Shown here: positions 35,357 to 44,673 of the stretch, in pieces | Layout of the letters: each line of letters starts with the position of its first letter | How positions within the stretch are numbered: the first letter of the stretch is position 1 | Assembly: GCA_030706145.1 (NCBI GenBank) | Contig: JAUZPB010000018.1 | Span: forward strand, 1-55,311 | Direction of reading: 5' to 3' | From: Bacteroidota bacterium | Lineage (GTDB): Bacteria; Bacteroidota; Ignavibacteria; Ignavibacteriales; SURF-24 | Length of the DNA: 55,311 nt | The notes under the pieces: model-generated | What the model was told of the DNA's origin: nothing | What the model saw: the letters and a program-made list of their open reading frames with translations, nothing else | Database searches by the model: none | Made by a program: the position numbers and the translations under genes

Positions 35357-36952
35357 CTATTTCTTAAATTCTTTGATTATTTTTTCAATCTCAGACTTCG
35401 ATATTCCTTGCCCATATATTTCTCCAGAGGCCATAGCTTTAGTTTCTAAAGTACTATGCTGCTCTTGTTGTGGTTTATTTGGCTTAAGTGAGAAATTCAG
35501 GGCCGGATTACCTGCCCGGGCAAGAAGCCTTTCTTCAATTTGCTGCATGAAACTAACCGATGAACTGAGCGAATTGATCGAGTTAAGCGAATTACCCTGA
35601 TTTATTTGAAGTGTCTCAAAAGCTAGTGTCTTTACATTAATTAAATGTTTTGCCGTTACATTTTCCGATACAATTGAACCACCCCAGGTACCTGGCCCTA
35701 ATGTAAGTGAGGGTGAAAGAGCCGTCGTGTAACCTACAGCACCAAGTGAGTTTATTGTGTTTACTAGGATTCTGAAGGCAGGCTTTTCAAGAGCAAATTT
35801 CATTATTATATCAGTATCATTTGAATGTATGACCATCGAGTGCCCAACCCCGCCGAAGTTTAATATTTCAATACATCTATGACAACCTTCAAGCCACCCG
35901 TCTACTGTATAAAATGCTAGTATGGGTGAGAGCTTTTCCATCGATAAAGGCTCTTCTTTACCCACTTTGTCAATTTCAGCAATAAGTACACGAGTTGAAT
36001 CGGGGACAGAAAATCCTGCATATTTTGCAATCCAGTGTGCTGATTTGCCAACAATTTCAGGATTTAACTTTCCATCGTTTGCAATTGCTGCCGATAGTTT
36101 TTTCTTCTCCTCGGGACAAACAAAATATCCACCCTGCGATTTTGCCTCTTCAATTACTTTTTCTCTTAACGGGCGATCTACAATTATTGCTTGTTCAGAT
36201 GAACATAATGTTCCATTGTCAAATGTGGTCCCGTAAATTATATCTGCTATTGCTTTCTTATAATTTGCAGACCTTTCAATAAATGCCGGTACATTACCAG
36301 AGCCGACTCCATAGGCTGGTTTTCCTGCACTATATGCAGCCTTTACCATCGGAGTACTACCTGTAGCTAAAATAACAGCAATATTCTTGTCCTTCATTAA
36401 GCACTCTGTTCCCTCAAGCGTTGGATTCTTCATGCACTGAATTAGACCTTTGGGGGCACCTGCTTTTTCTGCTGCTTCTGACATTATTCTTAAGGCTTCT
36501 GCCGAGGATTTTGTGGTTCGCGGATGGGGACTGCAGACGATTGCATTACGGCATTTGAGTGAAATTAGGGACTTAAACATGGCAGTGGAAGTAGGATTTG
36601 TCGACGGGATAAGTGCAGCTACTACTCCCATGGGCTCTGCAATCTTTAAGATTTTCCCGTTGTGCTCACTTGCAATTACACCAACGGTTTTTAGATCCTT
36701 TATTGAATCGTAGACATTTTTTGTGCTAAATTCATTCTTTGTCTTTTTGTCCTGTAATTTGCCAAAACCGCTTTCTTCACAAGCTAATTTTGCTAGCCGC
36801 TCGGCTTCTTTGTAACCGGCTTCGGCCATGGCTTTTATTATTTTGTCTACTTGCTCCTGGTTATAATGCTTGTACTCGAGTTGTGCTTCCTTTGCAATTT
36901 TTGTCAACTCTCTTACTTCTTGAACAGATTGAAGATCTTTGTCCAGATTCAT
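35357..36952 (-). CDS. CoA-acylating aldehyde dehydrogenase, possible microcompartment type
   Basis: This 531-residue enzyme oxidises an aldehyde to acyl-CoA with NAD. It is of the AdhE N-domain / PduP / EutE class, shown by the catalytic C250 in NGTLCSSEQ, the NAD-binding run ATGSTPMVKAAYSAGKP and GGVGHSMVIHS. There is no alcohol dehydrogenase domain. After the catalytic part (about 1-465) comes a low-complexity linker and a short amphipathic C-terminal helix ISKSEIEKIIKEFKK. Linker plus helix is the usual form of encapsulation peptides that send enzymes into bacterial microcompartments. No shell protein gene is nearby, so the substrate (propionaldehyde, lactaldehyde-derived or acetaldehyde) is open. 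Two 14-bp repeats lie upstream. Confidence 0.9.
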   Translation of the reverse strand: MNLDKDLQSVQEVRELTKIAKEAQLEYKHYNQEQVDKIIKAMAEAGYKEAERLAKLACEESGFGKLQDKKTKNEFSTKNVYDSIKDLKTVGVIASEHNGKILKIAEPMGVVAALIPSTNPTSTAMFKSLISLKCRNAIVCSPHPRTTKSSAEALRIMSEAAEKAGAPKGLIQCMKNPTLEGTECLMKDKNIAVILATGSTPMVKAAYSAGKPAYGVGSGNVPAFIERSANYKKAIADIIYGTTFDNGTLCSSEQAIIVDRPLREKVIEEAKSQGGYFVCPEEKKKLSAAIANDGKLNPEIVGKSAHWIAKYAGFSVPDSTRVLIAEIDKVGKEEPLSMEKLSPILAFYTVDGWLEGCHRCIEILNFGGVGHSMVIHSNDTDIIMKFALEKPAFRILVNTINSLGAVGYTTALSPSLTLGPGTWGGSIVSENVTAKHLINVKTLAFETLQINQGNSLNSINSLSSSVSFMQQIEERLLARAGNPALNFSLKPNKPQQEQHSTLETKAMASGEIYGQGISKSEIEKIIKEFKK

Positions 36953-37084
36953 TTTATACCCACCGCTTTCGTGAAAAATTCTAAGGGTTATTTTTCTCTG
37001 TCCAAAATAAAAAATATTCCCCTTTATTCAAATCAAAAAGTAATGAGAGAATTAAGCCAAAATTTACATCTTGCTATGAGCAGC

Positions 37085-37116
37085 GGATCATTCATGAATA
37101 AAGGATCATTCATGAA
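37085..37116. promoter_or_regulatory. Two direct 14-bp repeats, candidate operator upstream of the aldehyde dehydrogenase
   Basis: GGATCATTCATGAA occurs exactly twice, at 37085-37098 and 37103-37116, with an 18-bp period. Each copy contains the palindrome TTCATGAA. The pair lies 130-165 bp before the minus-strand aldehyde dehydrogenase start, in a region with no gene. A dimeric regulator binding both copies would fit this layout. The spacing is not a whole number of helical turns, which is a point against tight cooperative binding. Confidence 0.5.
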
Positions 37117-37188
37117 CACTGGATTCTCTTAGAGCCTTTTACTTCCATTCCAGTTCATTAAAATAAAACTCTTAGCATTATAACATTA

Positions 37189-37446
37189 TTAAAGATAGCT
37201 GAAAGATTCATTATCATATGAATCTGTATCACAATAAATTTTCTTATTTCTATCGGTATCTGGAGAAAGAGCTTGATCCTGTAATATATATACTTCTTCT
37301 TTGGGAATTAAATATGTACCGTTTACTTTCTGAACATTGGGAATTTTGTTTAACCAGATATAAAGGTCAATCTGGCCTACACTTTTACCAAGCATAGCCG
37401 CAGTTTCTTCAACACTAAAGTATTTCTTTTCCTTTTTAAAAAACAT
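37189..37446 (-). CDS. Small excisionase/MerR-type helix-turn-helix protein
   Basis: This protein of about 85 residues has a winged-helix DNA-binding domain of the excisionase (Xis)/MerR class: KYFSVEETAAMLGKSVGQIDLYIWLNKIPNVQKVNGTY with the wing YLIPKEEVY (about 9-55). A polar tail of about 30 residues follows. I place the start at the second Met (37446), preceded by AGAGGTGAAA, a strong ribosome-binding site; the longer frame from 37464 puts that site inside the coding region. No phage or integrase gene is nearby, so a host regulator is as likely as an excisionase. It lies upstream of the aldehyde dehydrogenase on the same strand. Confidence 0.7.
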   Translation of the reverse strand: MFFKKEKKYFSVEETAAMLGKSVGQIDLYIWLNKIPNVQKVNGTYLIPKEEVYILQDQALSPDTDRNKKIYCDTDSYDNESFSYL

Positions 37447-37794
37447 TTTCACCTCTTGAATCATAATTCTTTAATAGACTAAAAGCAGAGGAAGAATAAT
37501 GAAAATACTGCAATGAAAATTCATCAAAAAAGATGCCGTAAGAAAAGATCTTAAAAATGAGTTTTTTGCTTCGAATTTCTTCAATTAATGTAAATATTAC
37601 CAGAAGAAAGGTAAATACAGTGAATAATTAGGTAAATAGTGGTTAATAGTAGCCATGTGCAGCGCTGTAGACATATATGCCATTCTTAGAGCCTTAGCTG
37701 CGCATAAAACCATGATTTCTAAAGGCGAAATGATAATTTGCAAAAAAACATAGTATGATCTAAATTATGTAGCAAATTTTGTGGTATTTGAGGA
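37447..37794. other. Divergent intergenic region with imperfect 21-bp tandem repeat
   Basis: This region of about 350 bp separates the divergently transcribed HTH gene and ECF sigma gene. It contains two adjacent copies (37609-37629 and 37630-37650) of AGGTAAATA followed by related sequence (CAGTGAATAATT and GTGGTTAATAGT). The 21-bp period is two helical turns, as expected of a tandem binding site. TATGAT at 37754-37759 could be a -10 box for the sigma gene, without a clear -35 box. Confidence 0.45.
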
Positions 37795-38403
37795 ATGTCA
37801 GAAAACAGATCAATAATCGATGAAAAGGAATTATTAAAGGCCATTAAAAATTCTGATAATAATGCTTTTAAAGAACTTTCTGAGATTTATTATAAACAAC
37901 TATATGGATTTATCTGGAGAAGAATAGGAGATAGTGAAACTGTAAAAGACATACTTCAGGATCTTTTTCTGAATGTCTGGAAACTGCGTCATAACCTTGA
38001 TGAAGAAAGGCCTATTAAACCATATTTGTTTGCTGCCGCTAATAACCTTATTATCAATTATTCCAAAAAGAAAACATTTCTTAGAAACAATAAAGTAGAC
38101 TTGCCACAGGATGGGTTTTTAAGTAATTCCTCATCTTCTCTGGAATGGGAGTATTATATAAATGATGCTCTGTTGGAAATTCCGGAGAACCTTAAAGTCG
38201 TTTTTATGATGAATAAGTTTGAGGGATTTAAGTATGCAGAAATAGCAGAAATTTTGCGAATCTCCGAAAAGACTGTTGAAAGTAGAATGAGCAAAATTTT
38301 GAAATTTTTAAGAAAGAAGTATATCCATGCTCTAAAGCTGCTTTTATTAATTTTTCAGTTCATGATAGTGTTTTTTGCTCCTTTATTTGTATTAAAGAAA
38401 TAA
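37795..38403 (+). CDS. ECF sigma factor with hydrophobic C-terminal tail
   Basis: This 202-residue FecI-like sigma factor of the Bacteroidetes kind has region 2 at about 20-92 (YYKQLYGFIWRRIGD, ILQDLFLNVWKLR) and region 4 at about 120-175, with helix-turn-helix YAEIAEILRISEKTVESRMSKILK. Unusually, the last 22 residues (about 179-200, LLLLIFQFMIVFFAPLFVL) are strongly hydrophobic and could form a membrane helix, ending in two lysines. It is followed by a FecR-type gene and an STN TonB receptor, the usual surface-signalling order. It should direct transcription of the receptor and perhaps the secreted proteins downstream. Confidence 0.92.
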   Translation: MSENRSIIDEKELLKAIKNSDNNAFKELSEIYYKQLYGFIWRRIGDSETVKDILQDLFLNVWKLRHNLDEERPIKPYLFAAANNLIINYSKKKTFLRNNKVDLPQDGFLSNSSSSLEWEYYINDALLEIPENLKVVFMMNKFEGFKYAEIAEILRISEKTVESRMSKILKFLRKKYIHALKLLLLIFQFMIVFFAPLFVLKK

Positions 38404-38413
38404 AGTTAAAAAA

Positions 38414-39442
38414 ATGAATAAAAAAGAATTAAATATTTTACTGATTCGGAAATTATCCGGCGAGATCTCAGCAAAAGAGTTGAATAAACTTGAGATGTGG
38501 ATAAATGATTCGGAAGAAAACCGTCAGTATATGATGAAGTTGGAAAAGGCATGGTCTTCTATAAAAGCACCGCAACCAAAAGATATGCCCGATTTTGAAG
38601 AGTTCTGGCAAGATTTTAGCCATAGGCTAAAAGAAGATGAAGTTAAGCCTGCAAAATCTGAGTATGAAACGTTGATTAGAAAAAAGAGGCCTTTTTCACA
38701 ATTTCAGCTAAAAGTATTTAGAAAACCTGCCTTTAGTTATGCATTTGCAGTCCTGCTTTTGATATCAATCGGGATATTTGTGCTTTTGAATTCATTAAAT
38801 CAGAATCATACTATCTTCTATTCGACTAAGTACTCTGAACACAAAAGCCTTATACTGCCTGATGGATCTACTGCTTTTCTAAATGCTGGTAGCCAGCTTA
38901 GTGTTATGGATTTTAAGGACAAAAGAATAGTATATCTAAAAGGACAAGCTTTATTTAATGTTTTAAAAAATAAAGGCGAGTTTTTGGTCCTGACCGACAA
39001 TGCTGATATTAAGGTTACCGGGACAAAGTTTGATGTAAAAGCACGCGAGGGGAAAACACGCGTTGTTGTTGAAGAAGGTACAGTTTTGCTTAATGCTAAG
39101 TCGATCGGTAATTCTTCTTCTGTTGCAATTCATGCAGATCAGATGAGTGAATGTTATAAGAATATGAATCCAACTTCACCCGCCTTTGTTAACGCAAAAT
39201 ATATCAATGGCTGGGTCAATAACTCATTGATCTTTGAAAAAAATACCTTAAAGGAAATTACAAATGAGCTGCAAAGACAATATAATATAAATATAAAAAT
39301 TGAAAACAGTTCTTTGCAAAACAGACCCATTACAGGCCAGTTCACTAATAATCAGCCAATAGAAGATGTCCTTAATGCAATTACTTTATCATTAAATGCT
39401 AAGTACAAAAAGGAAAATAATACTTTTATTATTTATCAATAA
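38414..39442 (+). CDS. FecR-type anti-sigma factor / sigma regulator
   Basis: This 342-residue membrane protein relays a signal from the outer-membrane receptor to the ECF sigma factor. It has a cytoplasmic N-terminal domain (about 1-95, starting LLIRKLSGEISAKELNKLEMW). One membrane helix follows (about 110-128, YAFAVLLLISIGIFVLLNS), then the periplasmic FecR domain (about 135-240, with LILPDGSTAFLNAGSQLS and VTGTKFDV). A C-terminal STN-like DUF4974 domain (about 265-340, FEKNTLKEITNELQRQYNI) contacts the receptor. It lies 10 bp after the sigma gene. Confidence 0.94.
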   Translation: MNKKELNILLIRKLSGEISAKELNKLEMWINDSEENRQYMMKLEKAWSSIKAPQPKDMPDFEEFWQDFSHRLKEDEVKPAKSEYETLIRKKRPFSQFQLKVFRKPAFSYAFAVLLLISIGIFVLLNSLNQNHTIFYSTKYSEHKSLILPDGSTAFLNAGSQLSVMDFKDKRIVYLKGQALFNVLKNKGEFLVLTDNADIKVTGTKFDVKAREGKTRVVVEEGTVLLNAKSIGNSSSVAIHADQMSECYKNMNPTSPAFVNAKYINGWVNNSLIFEKNTLKEITNELQRQYNINIKIENSSLQNRPITGQFTNNQPIEDVLNAITLSLNAKYKKENNTFIIYQ

Positions 39443-39553
39443 AATATCATTTCTGTAGAAGAAATATGTTTAGCTTCTTTTGCACAATAGTTTGAGAGTT
39501 AAAAGGGGATCTTACAGGAATTTCTAGGGAGTATTATTTTTAGTGGGGGTATA

Positions 39554-42160
39554 TTGAGAAAAATAAAATACTTGTGCCTGTTTTTTGTACTTCTTGTTTC
39601 ACTGAATTATCCGCAACAAACCTCTGAAAGTTTTAAGATTACTCTTAGCGCTGTAAATGAACCTTTGGAGCGTTTCCTGAAGGATATTTATCGCAAGACA
39701 AATGTTACCTTTGTTTATAGTGACGATGTAATCCAAAATTTGAAAGTATCCTGCAAATTTAATGGCATCTCATTAAATAATGCGCTTGAGGAAATATTAA
39801 CTCCACTAAATCTGGATTTCAAATATTCAAACGAAAAACAAATAGTAATTTATAGATCTTCAGAAAAAAAATATTACAACCTTGAAGGGCTTGTTGTTGA
39901 TCAGAATACGGGCGAACCACTACCTTATGTTGTCCTTTCAGCAAATGCTTCTTTAATCAATTCTGTTACAAATTCTGAAGGCCGTTTTTTTCTTCAAAAA
40001 CTTCCATCTCCCAATATTGAACTTTCGCTTAAGAGAATTGGATATCAAAATAAAACTATTACCATAAACACATTACTTTATAAAACTCATAAAGTAATTA
40101 TTACACTTACTGAATCTGTAATTAATTATAACCCTATTTTAGTTGAATCTGAAGCATATGATATATTTCACATTTCCAATGATGCAAGCAGACTTTCTTT
40201 TTCTTCTCAAAATTATTCACTACTTCCAGTAATTGGTGACAGGGATATATCACGTGCTCTTCAGCTAATGCCGGGTATAAACACTAGTAATTTTGGCTCA
40301 TCGGGCCTTAATATACGATCTGGCATTCCCACGCAAAATCTCCTTCTTCTAGATGGGATTGTCTTATACCATATGAACCATTCTTTTGGGTTCTTCAGCT
40401 CTTTTAATCCCGATATTGTAAAAGATGTAAATGTGTATAAAGGCGGATTCCCAGCTAAATATGGAGGCAGAGTAGCAGGTATCATTGAATACAGTTCAAA
40501 GAGTGGAGATGTAAACAATACTCATATAACATTAGGAGCTAACCAACTAAGCTTTAAGGGTACGGCGGAAATCCCTTTATTTGGTAAAGGATCAGTCCTC
40601 TTATCAGCAAGACGTTCTTTTTCAGACTATATACTTGGAAGTCTGTATGATCGTATCTTTAATTCCTTCCAGCAAAATATTGCGCTCTATGAGCCGGAAA
40701 GGCAGCAAAGGAACTCCGAAGATGAAAAACACAATAACTACTTTTATGATCTGTTTGGTAAAGTTACTTTTATTCCAACTGACAATAATATAGTCTCTAT
40801 AAGTTGTTTTACAGGAAAGGATAGATCCGAGACAAATGGAACTTCTAGAGATGCTTCCATTGGCTTTGGCGAAAACTCTCAGGTAAAGAACGATGGCATT
40901 AGTTTTAGATGGTTTAGGCAATGGGACCCTAGAGCATTTAGTGTCTTTTTGTTCTCAAGCTCTAACTATTCAACAAACAATAATAAATTATGGCAGAATA
41001 AAGTACCTGCTGATACTTTTTTTATTAACAGACTTTCCACTGCAAATTTATTAAATGATAACTCTTTTCGTCTTGATAACGTCTGGGATGTAGATCCCTC
41101 TCATAGAATTGAAACAGGTATTTCATATACAAAGGTCTCAACTTCCTTTAATTTCGAAATGGAATATGTTCCGGCCTATGACGTCCATCTGAGAAATAAA
41201 TTTCAAAACGACAAGAAAGGATTGACTTCTTTCTATCTGCAGGATATCTGGAAAATTTCTTCAAAACTTATTCCAACAGTTGGTGTTAGATTTGACAAAT
41301 ACGAACCATCTGCTAATGTTGATTTTGAACCTCGATTGTCTGTTAATTATCTTTTATCTGAAAGAATTACTCTTAAAGGGGCATTGGGAAAATATTATCA
41401 ATATATCATGCAGTTAGATGACTTCTCGAATATTTTACAGGGGCGAATTTCCTGGATAGCTGCAAATGGAAGCGATGTAAAACCATCTTCTGCTGAACAT
41501 TACATATTAGGCGCTAAATATGAACTAAATGACTTTTTACTCGATGTCGAACTCTATTACAAAAAACTCTATAATGTTTTGGAATCTCTTCAAGAGTGGT
41601 CGTTATCTGAGAGAAATTATCAGTCCTTGGCAATTCAAAACGATGCAAACGCAAAGGGGATAGATATTATTTTAAGAAAAAAAGTTGGAGCTTTTTCAGG
41701 TTGGATTAGCTACAGCTACTCAAAGGCTAAAAGTAAATACTATGTGGATAACCATGAAAAACAATGCCCGTCTTCAACAGATTGCCCACACAAACTTGAT
41801 CTGGCTGCAAGCTTAAATCTGGGAGACTTTATTCTTTCAGCAACCTGGAGATATTTTTCAGGAAAACCATACTCAGTTCCAGCAGTTGGTATTATGGAAG
41901 GAACTGATATGAAATACCTTTATAAACCTGAGGAATTCAATAATTACCGTTTCCCAGGTTCACACCAAATGGATATTAGCCTTTCATATATTTATTCAGA
42001 TTCTTTTATCAAAGCTAATGGTGGTATATCTGTATTCAATGTTTATGACCGAAAAAATATTTGGTATAGATTTATTAATCTGAAAAACAATAATCTGCTT
42101 ATTACCGATGTATTTATGTTGGGTGTAACTCCAACTCTATTTATAGAAGTGCAATTCTAA
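39554..42160 (+). CDS. TonB-dependent outer-membrane receptor with signalling (STN) domain
   Basis: This 868-residue receptor would import a substrate and also signal to the FecR-type protein next to it. Domain order: signal peptide (about 1-22), STN domain (about 28-105, LSAVNEPLERFLKDIYRKTN), carboxypeptidase-like regulatory domain (about 115-195, VVDQNTGEPLPYVV), plug (about 220-325, DISRALQLMPGI, NIRSGIPTQNLLLLDG) and beta-barrel to the C-terminus, ending LFIEVQF with the usual aromatic end. Translation starts at TTG (39554), preceded by GGGGGT; there is no ATG before the signal peptide. The substrate is unknown, but the two secreted proteins downstream suggest a peptide or polymer. Confidence 0.92.
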   Translation: MRKIKYLCLFFVLLVSLNYPQQTSESFKITLSAVNEPLERFLKDIYRKTNVTFVYSDDVIQNLKVSCKFNGISLNNALEEILTPLNLDFKYSNEKQIVIYRSSEKKYYNLEGLVVDQNTGEPLPYVVLSANASLINSVTNSEGRFFLQKLPSPNIELSLKRIGYQNKTITINTLLYKTHKVIITLTESVINYNPILVESEAYDIFHISNDASRLSFSSQNYSLLPVIGDRDISRALQLMPGINTSNFGSSGLNIRSGIPTQNLLLLDGIVLYHMNHSFGFFSSFNPDIVKDVNVYKGGFPAKYGGRVAGIIEYSSKSGDVNNTHITLGANQLSFKGTAEIPLFGKGSVLLSARRSFSDYILGSLYDRIFNSFQQNIALYEPERQQRNSEDEKHNNYFYDLFGKVTFIPTDNNIVSISCFTGKDRSETNGTSRDASIGFGENSQVKNDGISFRWFRQWDPRAFSVFLFSSSNYSTNNNKLWQNKVPADTFFINRLSTANLLNDNSFRLDNVWDVDPSHRIETGISYTKVSTSFNFEMEYVPAYDVHLRNKFQNDKKGLTSFYLQDIWKISSKLIPTVGVRFDKYEPSANVDFEPRLSVNYLLSERITLKGALGKYYQYIMQLDDFSNILQGRISWIAANGSDVKPSSAEHYILGAKYELNDFLLDVELYYKKLYNVLESLQEWSLSERNYQSLAIQNDANAKGIDIILRKKVGAFSGWISYSYSKAKSKYYVDNHEKQCPSSTDCPHKLDLAASLNLGDFILSATWRYFSGKPYSVPAVGIMEGTDMKYLYKPEEFNNYRFPGSHQMDISLSYIYSDSFIKANGGISVFNVYDRKNIWYRFINLKNNNLLITDVFMLGVTPTLFIEVQF

Positions 42161-42366
42161 AGATATTATAACATTGATCCCTATCTTAAGCTAGTCATAT
42201 GACAGCACAATCTGTCTCTTAAGGAATTTTAACTTATGAGAAGTTTGTGCGTAATTATTCTCCAGACTGAAATACTTAAAAATTTTTCTTTTGACCCATA
42301 GGGTATTTCCTCTCATGAATGTATTAGGATTATGAATTCAGAATAATTTATTAGAGAGGAGAATTT

Positions 42367-44673
42367 ATGAACTTATCATTCAATAAGGCTCTTATTGTTT
42401 TTGCCTTATTCTCAAGCTTAGCATATTCACAGCCATCTGGCTGGAAATTTCAACACCCTTATCCAGATGGGGAATATAACACGGCAATCAAAGCAACTAA
42501 TAATAATGTTTTTGTCTGTGGATTATTTGGGAAAATTATTAAATCAACAAATGGTGGCTTGAACTGGAATAAACCAGACTGGCAGACTATTAGAAATTTT
42601 TTCGCAGTCGATTTTATTGATGATAATAATGGCATTGTCGCAGGCGGAAATGGAGATATTTTTAAGACTACAAACGGCGGTGAAAACTGGCTAAGGGTTT
42701 ATCCTTCCGATGCCTTCTTAGTAGAAGATATAAAATTTATCAGCTCAAAAGAAATTGTTGCAGTTGGAAGAAGTCAAAAACTTATTAGATCTGATGATGA
42801 GGGAAATACATGGAAAACCTCTCAATTCCCAGAAAGATGTTGGGTCAAATCTCTAAGTTTCAATAAAAATAGAGTAGGTCTTGCTTGTGGCGCCAAAGAT
42901 ACCTCAGGTGTAATCTTTAGAACAACTGACGGAGGAATTACATGGAAAACTGCTTTTTCTCCACACCAGGAAATGGGTGCTATTTGCTTTGTTAATGAAA
43001 ATATAGCTTTTGCTGTTGGAAGACAGACAATTTGCAAGACAACTGATGCTGGCTTGACTTGGTCTGAGTCAAGGAACAAATCCATATCCGATATGATAGC
43101 TTTCTCCTCTATAAGCTTTGCAACTGAAACTGTTGGGATAATTACTGGAACTTATGGAGTGATTCTTAGGACAACTGATGCAGGTGATAACTGGCTACAG
43201 TTGCCAAGGCAAAACTCAGTCCCATATACCTTCGACTGGAATGATCCGGACCTAAATGAGGTTGCATTTTGCAGTAACTCAACAGGTTATATTGTTGGCG
43301 CCTATGGAACAATTCTAAAAACTACCGATGCAGGCCGCAATTGGATAAAACTTTCCAATGGTAAAACTTCTTTTCTTTCAGATATTAAGTTTATTGATGC
43401 CTCAAATGGTGTAGCTGTAGGTGGCAGTTCTGTGGTCGTGACTACAAATGGGGGAAAGGAGTGGATTGAGAAAAATCCATCTCTTTATAAAAGATTTACT
43501 ACAGTTAAAATGCTATCGCCCAAACATATTAGTGTTTTAGGAACATCCTATGAAAATCAGGGATATATTGCCAATAACTTCAGCAAAAAAATATCTTCAA
43601 AATTCTCACTTGCTAAAATTCCATTTTCCACTTTGGATAATTTTCAAAACGATACAACTCTTACAATGGTAACCTTCGATGGGGGAAATACATGGAAGTA
43701 TAGCAGTTTTGGCAATGATATGTTTATATCAGCTATGGATTTTGGCGATGATAAAAATGGAATAATTCTAGGTTTCGAAAATACAGGATCCATTTTCCCT
43801 CCAAATGAATCAATAGGAATTAAGGCAAGCGTCTTTAAGACTACAGATGGTGGATTATCATGGCTACCATTTTCTGAAATAACGGCTAAAGAAACTTTCC
43901 ATCCATTTAAAGTGAAATTTTTCTCAAGCTTAAAAGTTCTAGCTTTAGGTGAATTTGGATTGGTTTATGAATCAACTGACGGAGGAAAAAATTGGCATTA
44001 TCTTTCTGAACTTCCACTTAAGAGCACAGTAACTTCCATGTATTTTTTAGATGAACTTAATGGCTTTGTTTCAACTCTTAGTGGAATATATAAAACAAGT
44101 GATGGTGGAAAGACTTGGTCATTTATTTATGATTGCAGTAGTACTGGCATAAGAATCCATTCTGTAAATTTTCCCGATATTAATAATGGCTATGCAGTCG
44201 GTGAAGGTTCTACTGGCCCTAATTACTGTGTGATCTTAAGGACGACCGATGGAGGTCAAAACTGGTCCTTTGAATATCCGCCAACTGTAAGTACTCTTTA
44301 TTCTGTCTTTTCTATAAGTCCTAATGTTGCATATGCTGCAGGTTATGGCGGGGCAATACTAACTAACCTAAATAATCAAACATCTGTTAATAACGGCCCA
44401 AATACTGTAAATCGATTCACTCTTTTGCAGAATTATCCAAACCCATTTAATCCTTCAACTATAATAAACTATGAAATATCAAAAACCGCTTTGGTAAAAT
44501 TGACAGTGTATAATTCAATTGGAGAAAAGATCTCTGAATTAGTAAATGAAGAAAAAACTCCGGGAAGATATTCTGTAAGATTTGATGGAAGAGGTTTGTC
44601 TAGCGGTTTATACTTTTATTCACTTGTTTCAGACGGTCATGTTCAAACTAATAAGATGATCTTGCTAAAATAG
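42367..44673 (+). CDS. Secreted BNR/Ycf48-type beta-propeller protein with type IX secretion tag
   Basis: This 768-residue protein has a signal peptide (about 1-21). A chain of about eleven BNR-like repeats follows, recognised by recurring KTTNGGENW, RTTDGGITW, RTTDAGDNW, KTTDGGLSW and STDGGKNW, as in Ycf48/HCF136-type propellers. At the C-terminus (about 685-768) is a type A sorting domain with QNYPNPFNPST, ending NKMILLK, which sends it through the type IX system to the cell surface. A GAGAGGAG ribosome-binding site precedes the ATG. It could bind or process a surface polymer; no enzyme motif is seen. It lies 206 bp after the receptor gene. Confidence 0.88.
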   Translation: MNLSFNKALIVFALFSSLAYSQPSGWKFQHPYPDGEYNTAIKATNNNVFVCGLFGKIIKSTNGGLNWNKPDWQTIRNFFAVDFIDDNNGIVAGGNGDIFKTTNGGENWLRVYPSDAFLVEDIKFISSKEIVAVGRSQKLIRSDDEGNTWKTSQFPERCWVKSLSFNKNRVGLACGAKDTSGVIFRTTDGGITWKTAFSPHQEMGAICFVNENIAFAVGRQTICKTTDAGLTWSESRNKSISDMIAFSSISFATETVGIITGTYGVILRTTDAGDNWLQLPRQNSVPYTFDWNDPDLNEVAFCSNSTGYIVGAYGTILKTTDAGRNWIKLSNGKTSFLSDIKFIDASNGVAVGGSSVVVTTNGGKEWIEKNPSLYKRFTTVKMLSPKHISVLGTSYENQGYIANNFSKKISSKFSLAKIPFSTLDNFQNDTTLTMVTFDGGNTWKYSSFGNDMFISAMDFGDDKNGIILGFENTGSIFPPNESIGIKASVFKTTDGGLSWLPFSEITAKETFHPFKVKFFSSLKVLALGEFGLVYESTDGGKNWHYLSELPLKSTVTSMYFLDELNGFVSTLSGIYKTSDGGKTWSFIYDCSSTGIRIHSVNFPDINNGYAVGEGSTGPNYCVILRTTDGGQNWSFEYPPTVSTLYSVFSISPNVAYAAGYGGAILTNLNNQTSVNNGPNTVNRFTLLQNYPNPFNPSTIINYEISKTALVKLTVYNSIGEKISELVNEEKTPGRYSVRFDGRGLSSGLYFYSLVSDGHVQTNKMILLK

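Noticed and set aside
37189-37446. Small helix-turn-helix protein as evidence of a prophage or integrative element
   Set aside because: No integrase, phage structural gene, attachment repeat or tRNA insertion is seen nearby; the protein may be an ordinary regulator.
42292-42306. ACCC-ATA-GGGT palindrome upstream of the propeller protein gene as an operator
   Set aside because: It is short and single, and no promoter boxes with suitable spacing were found beside it.
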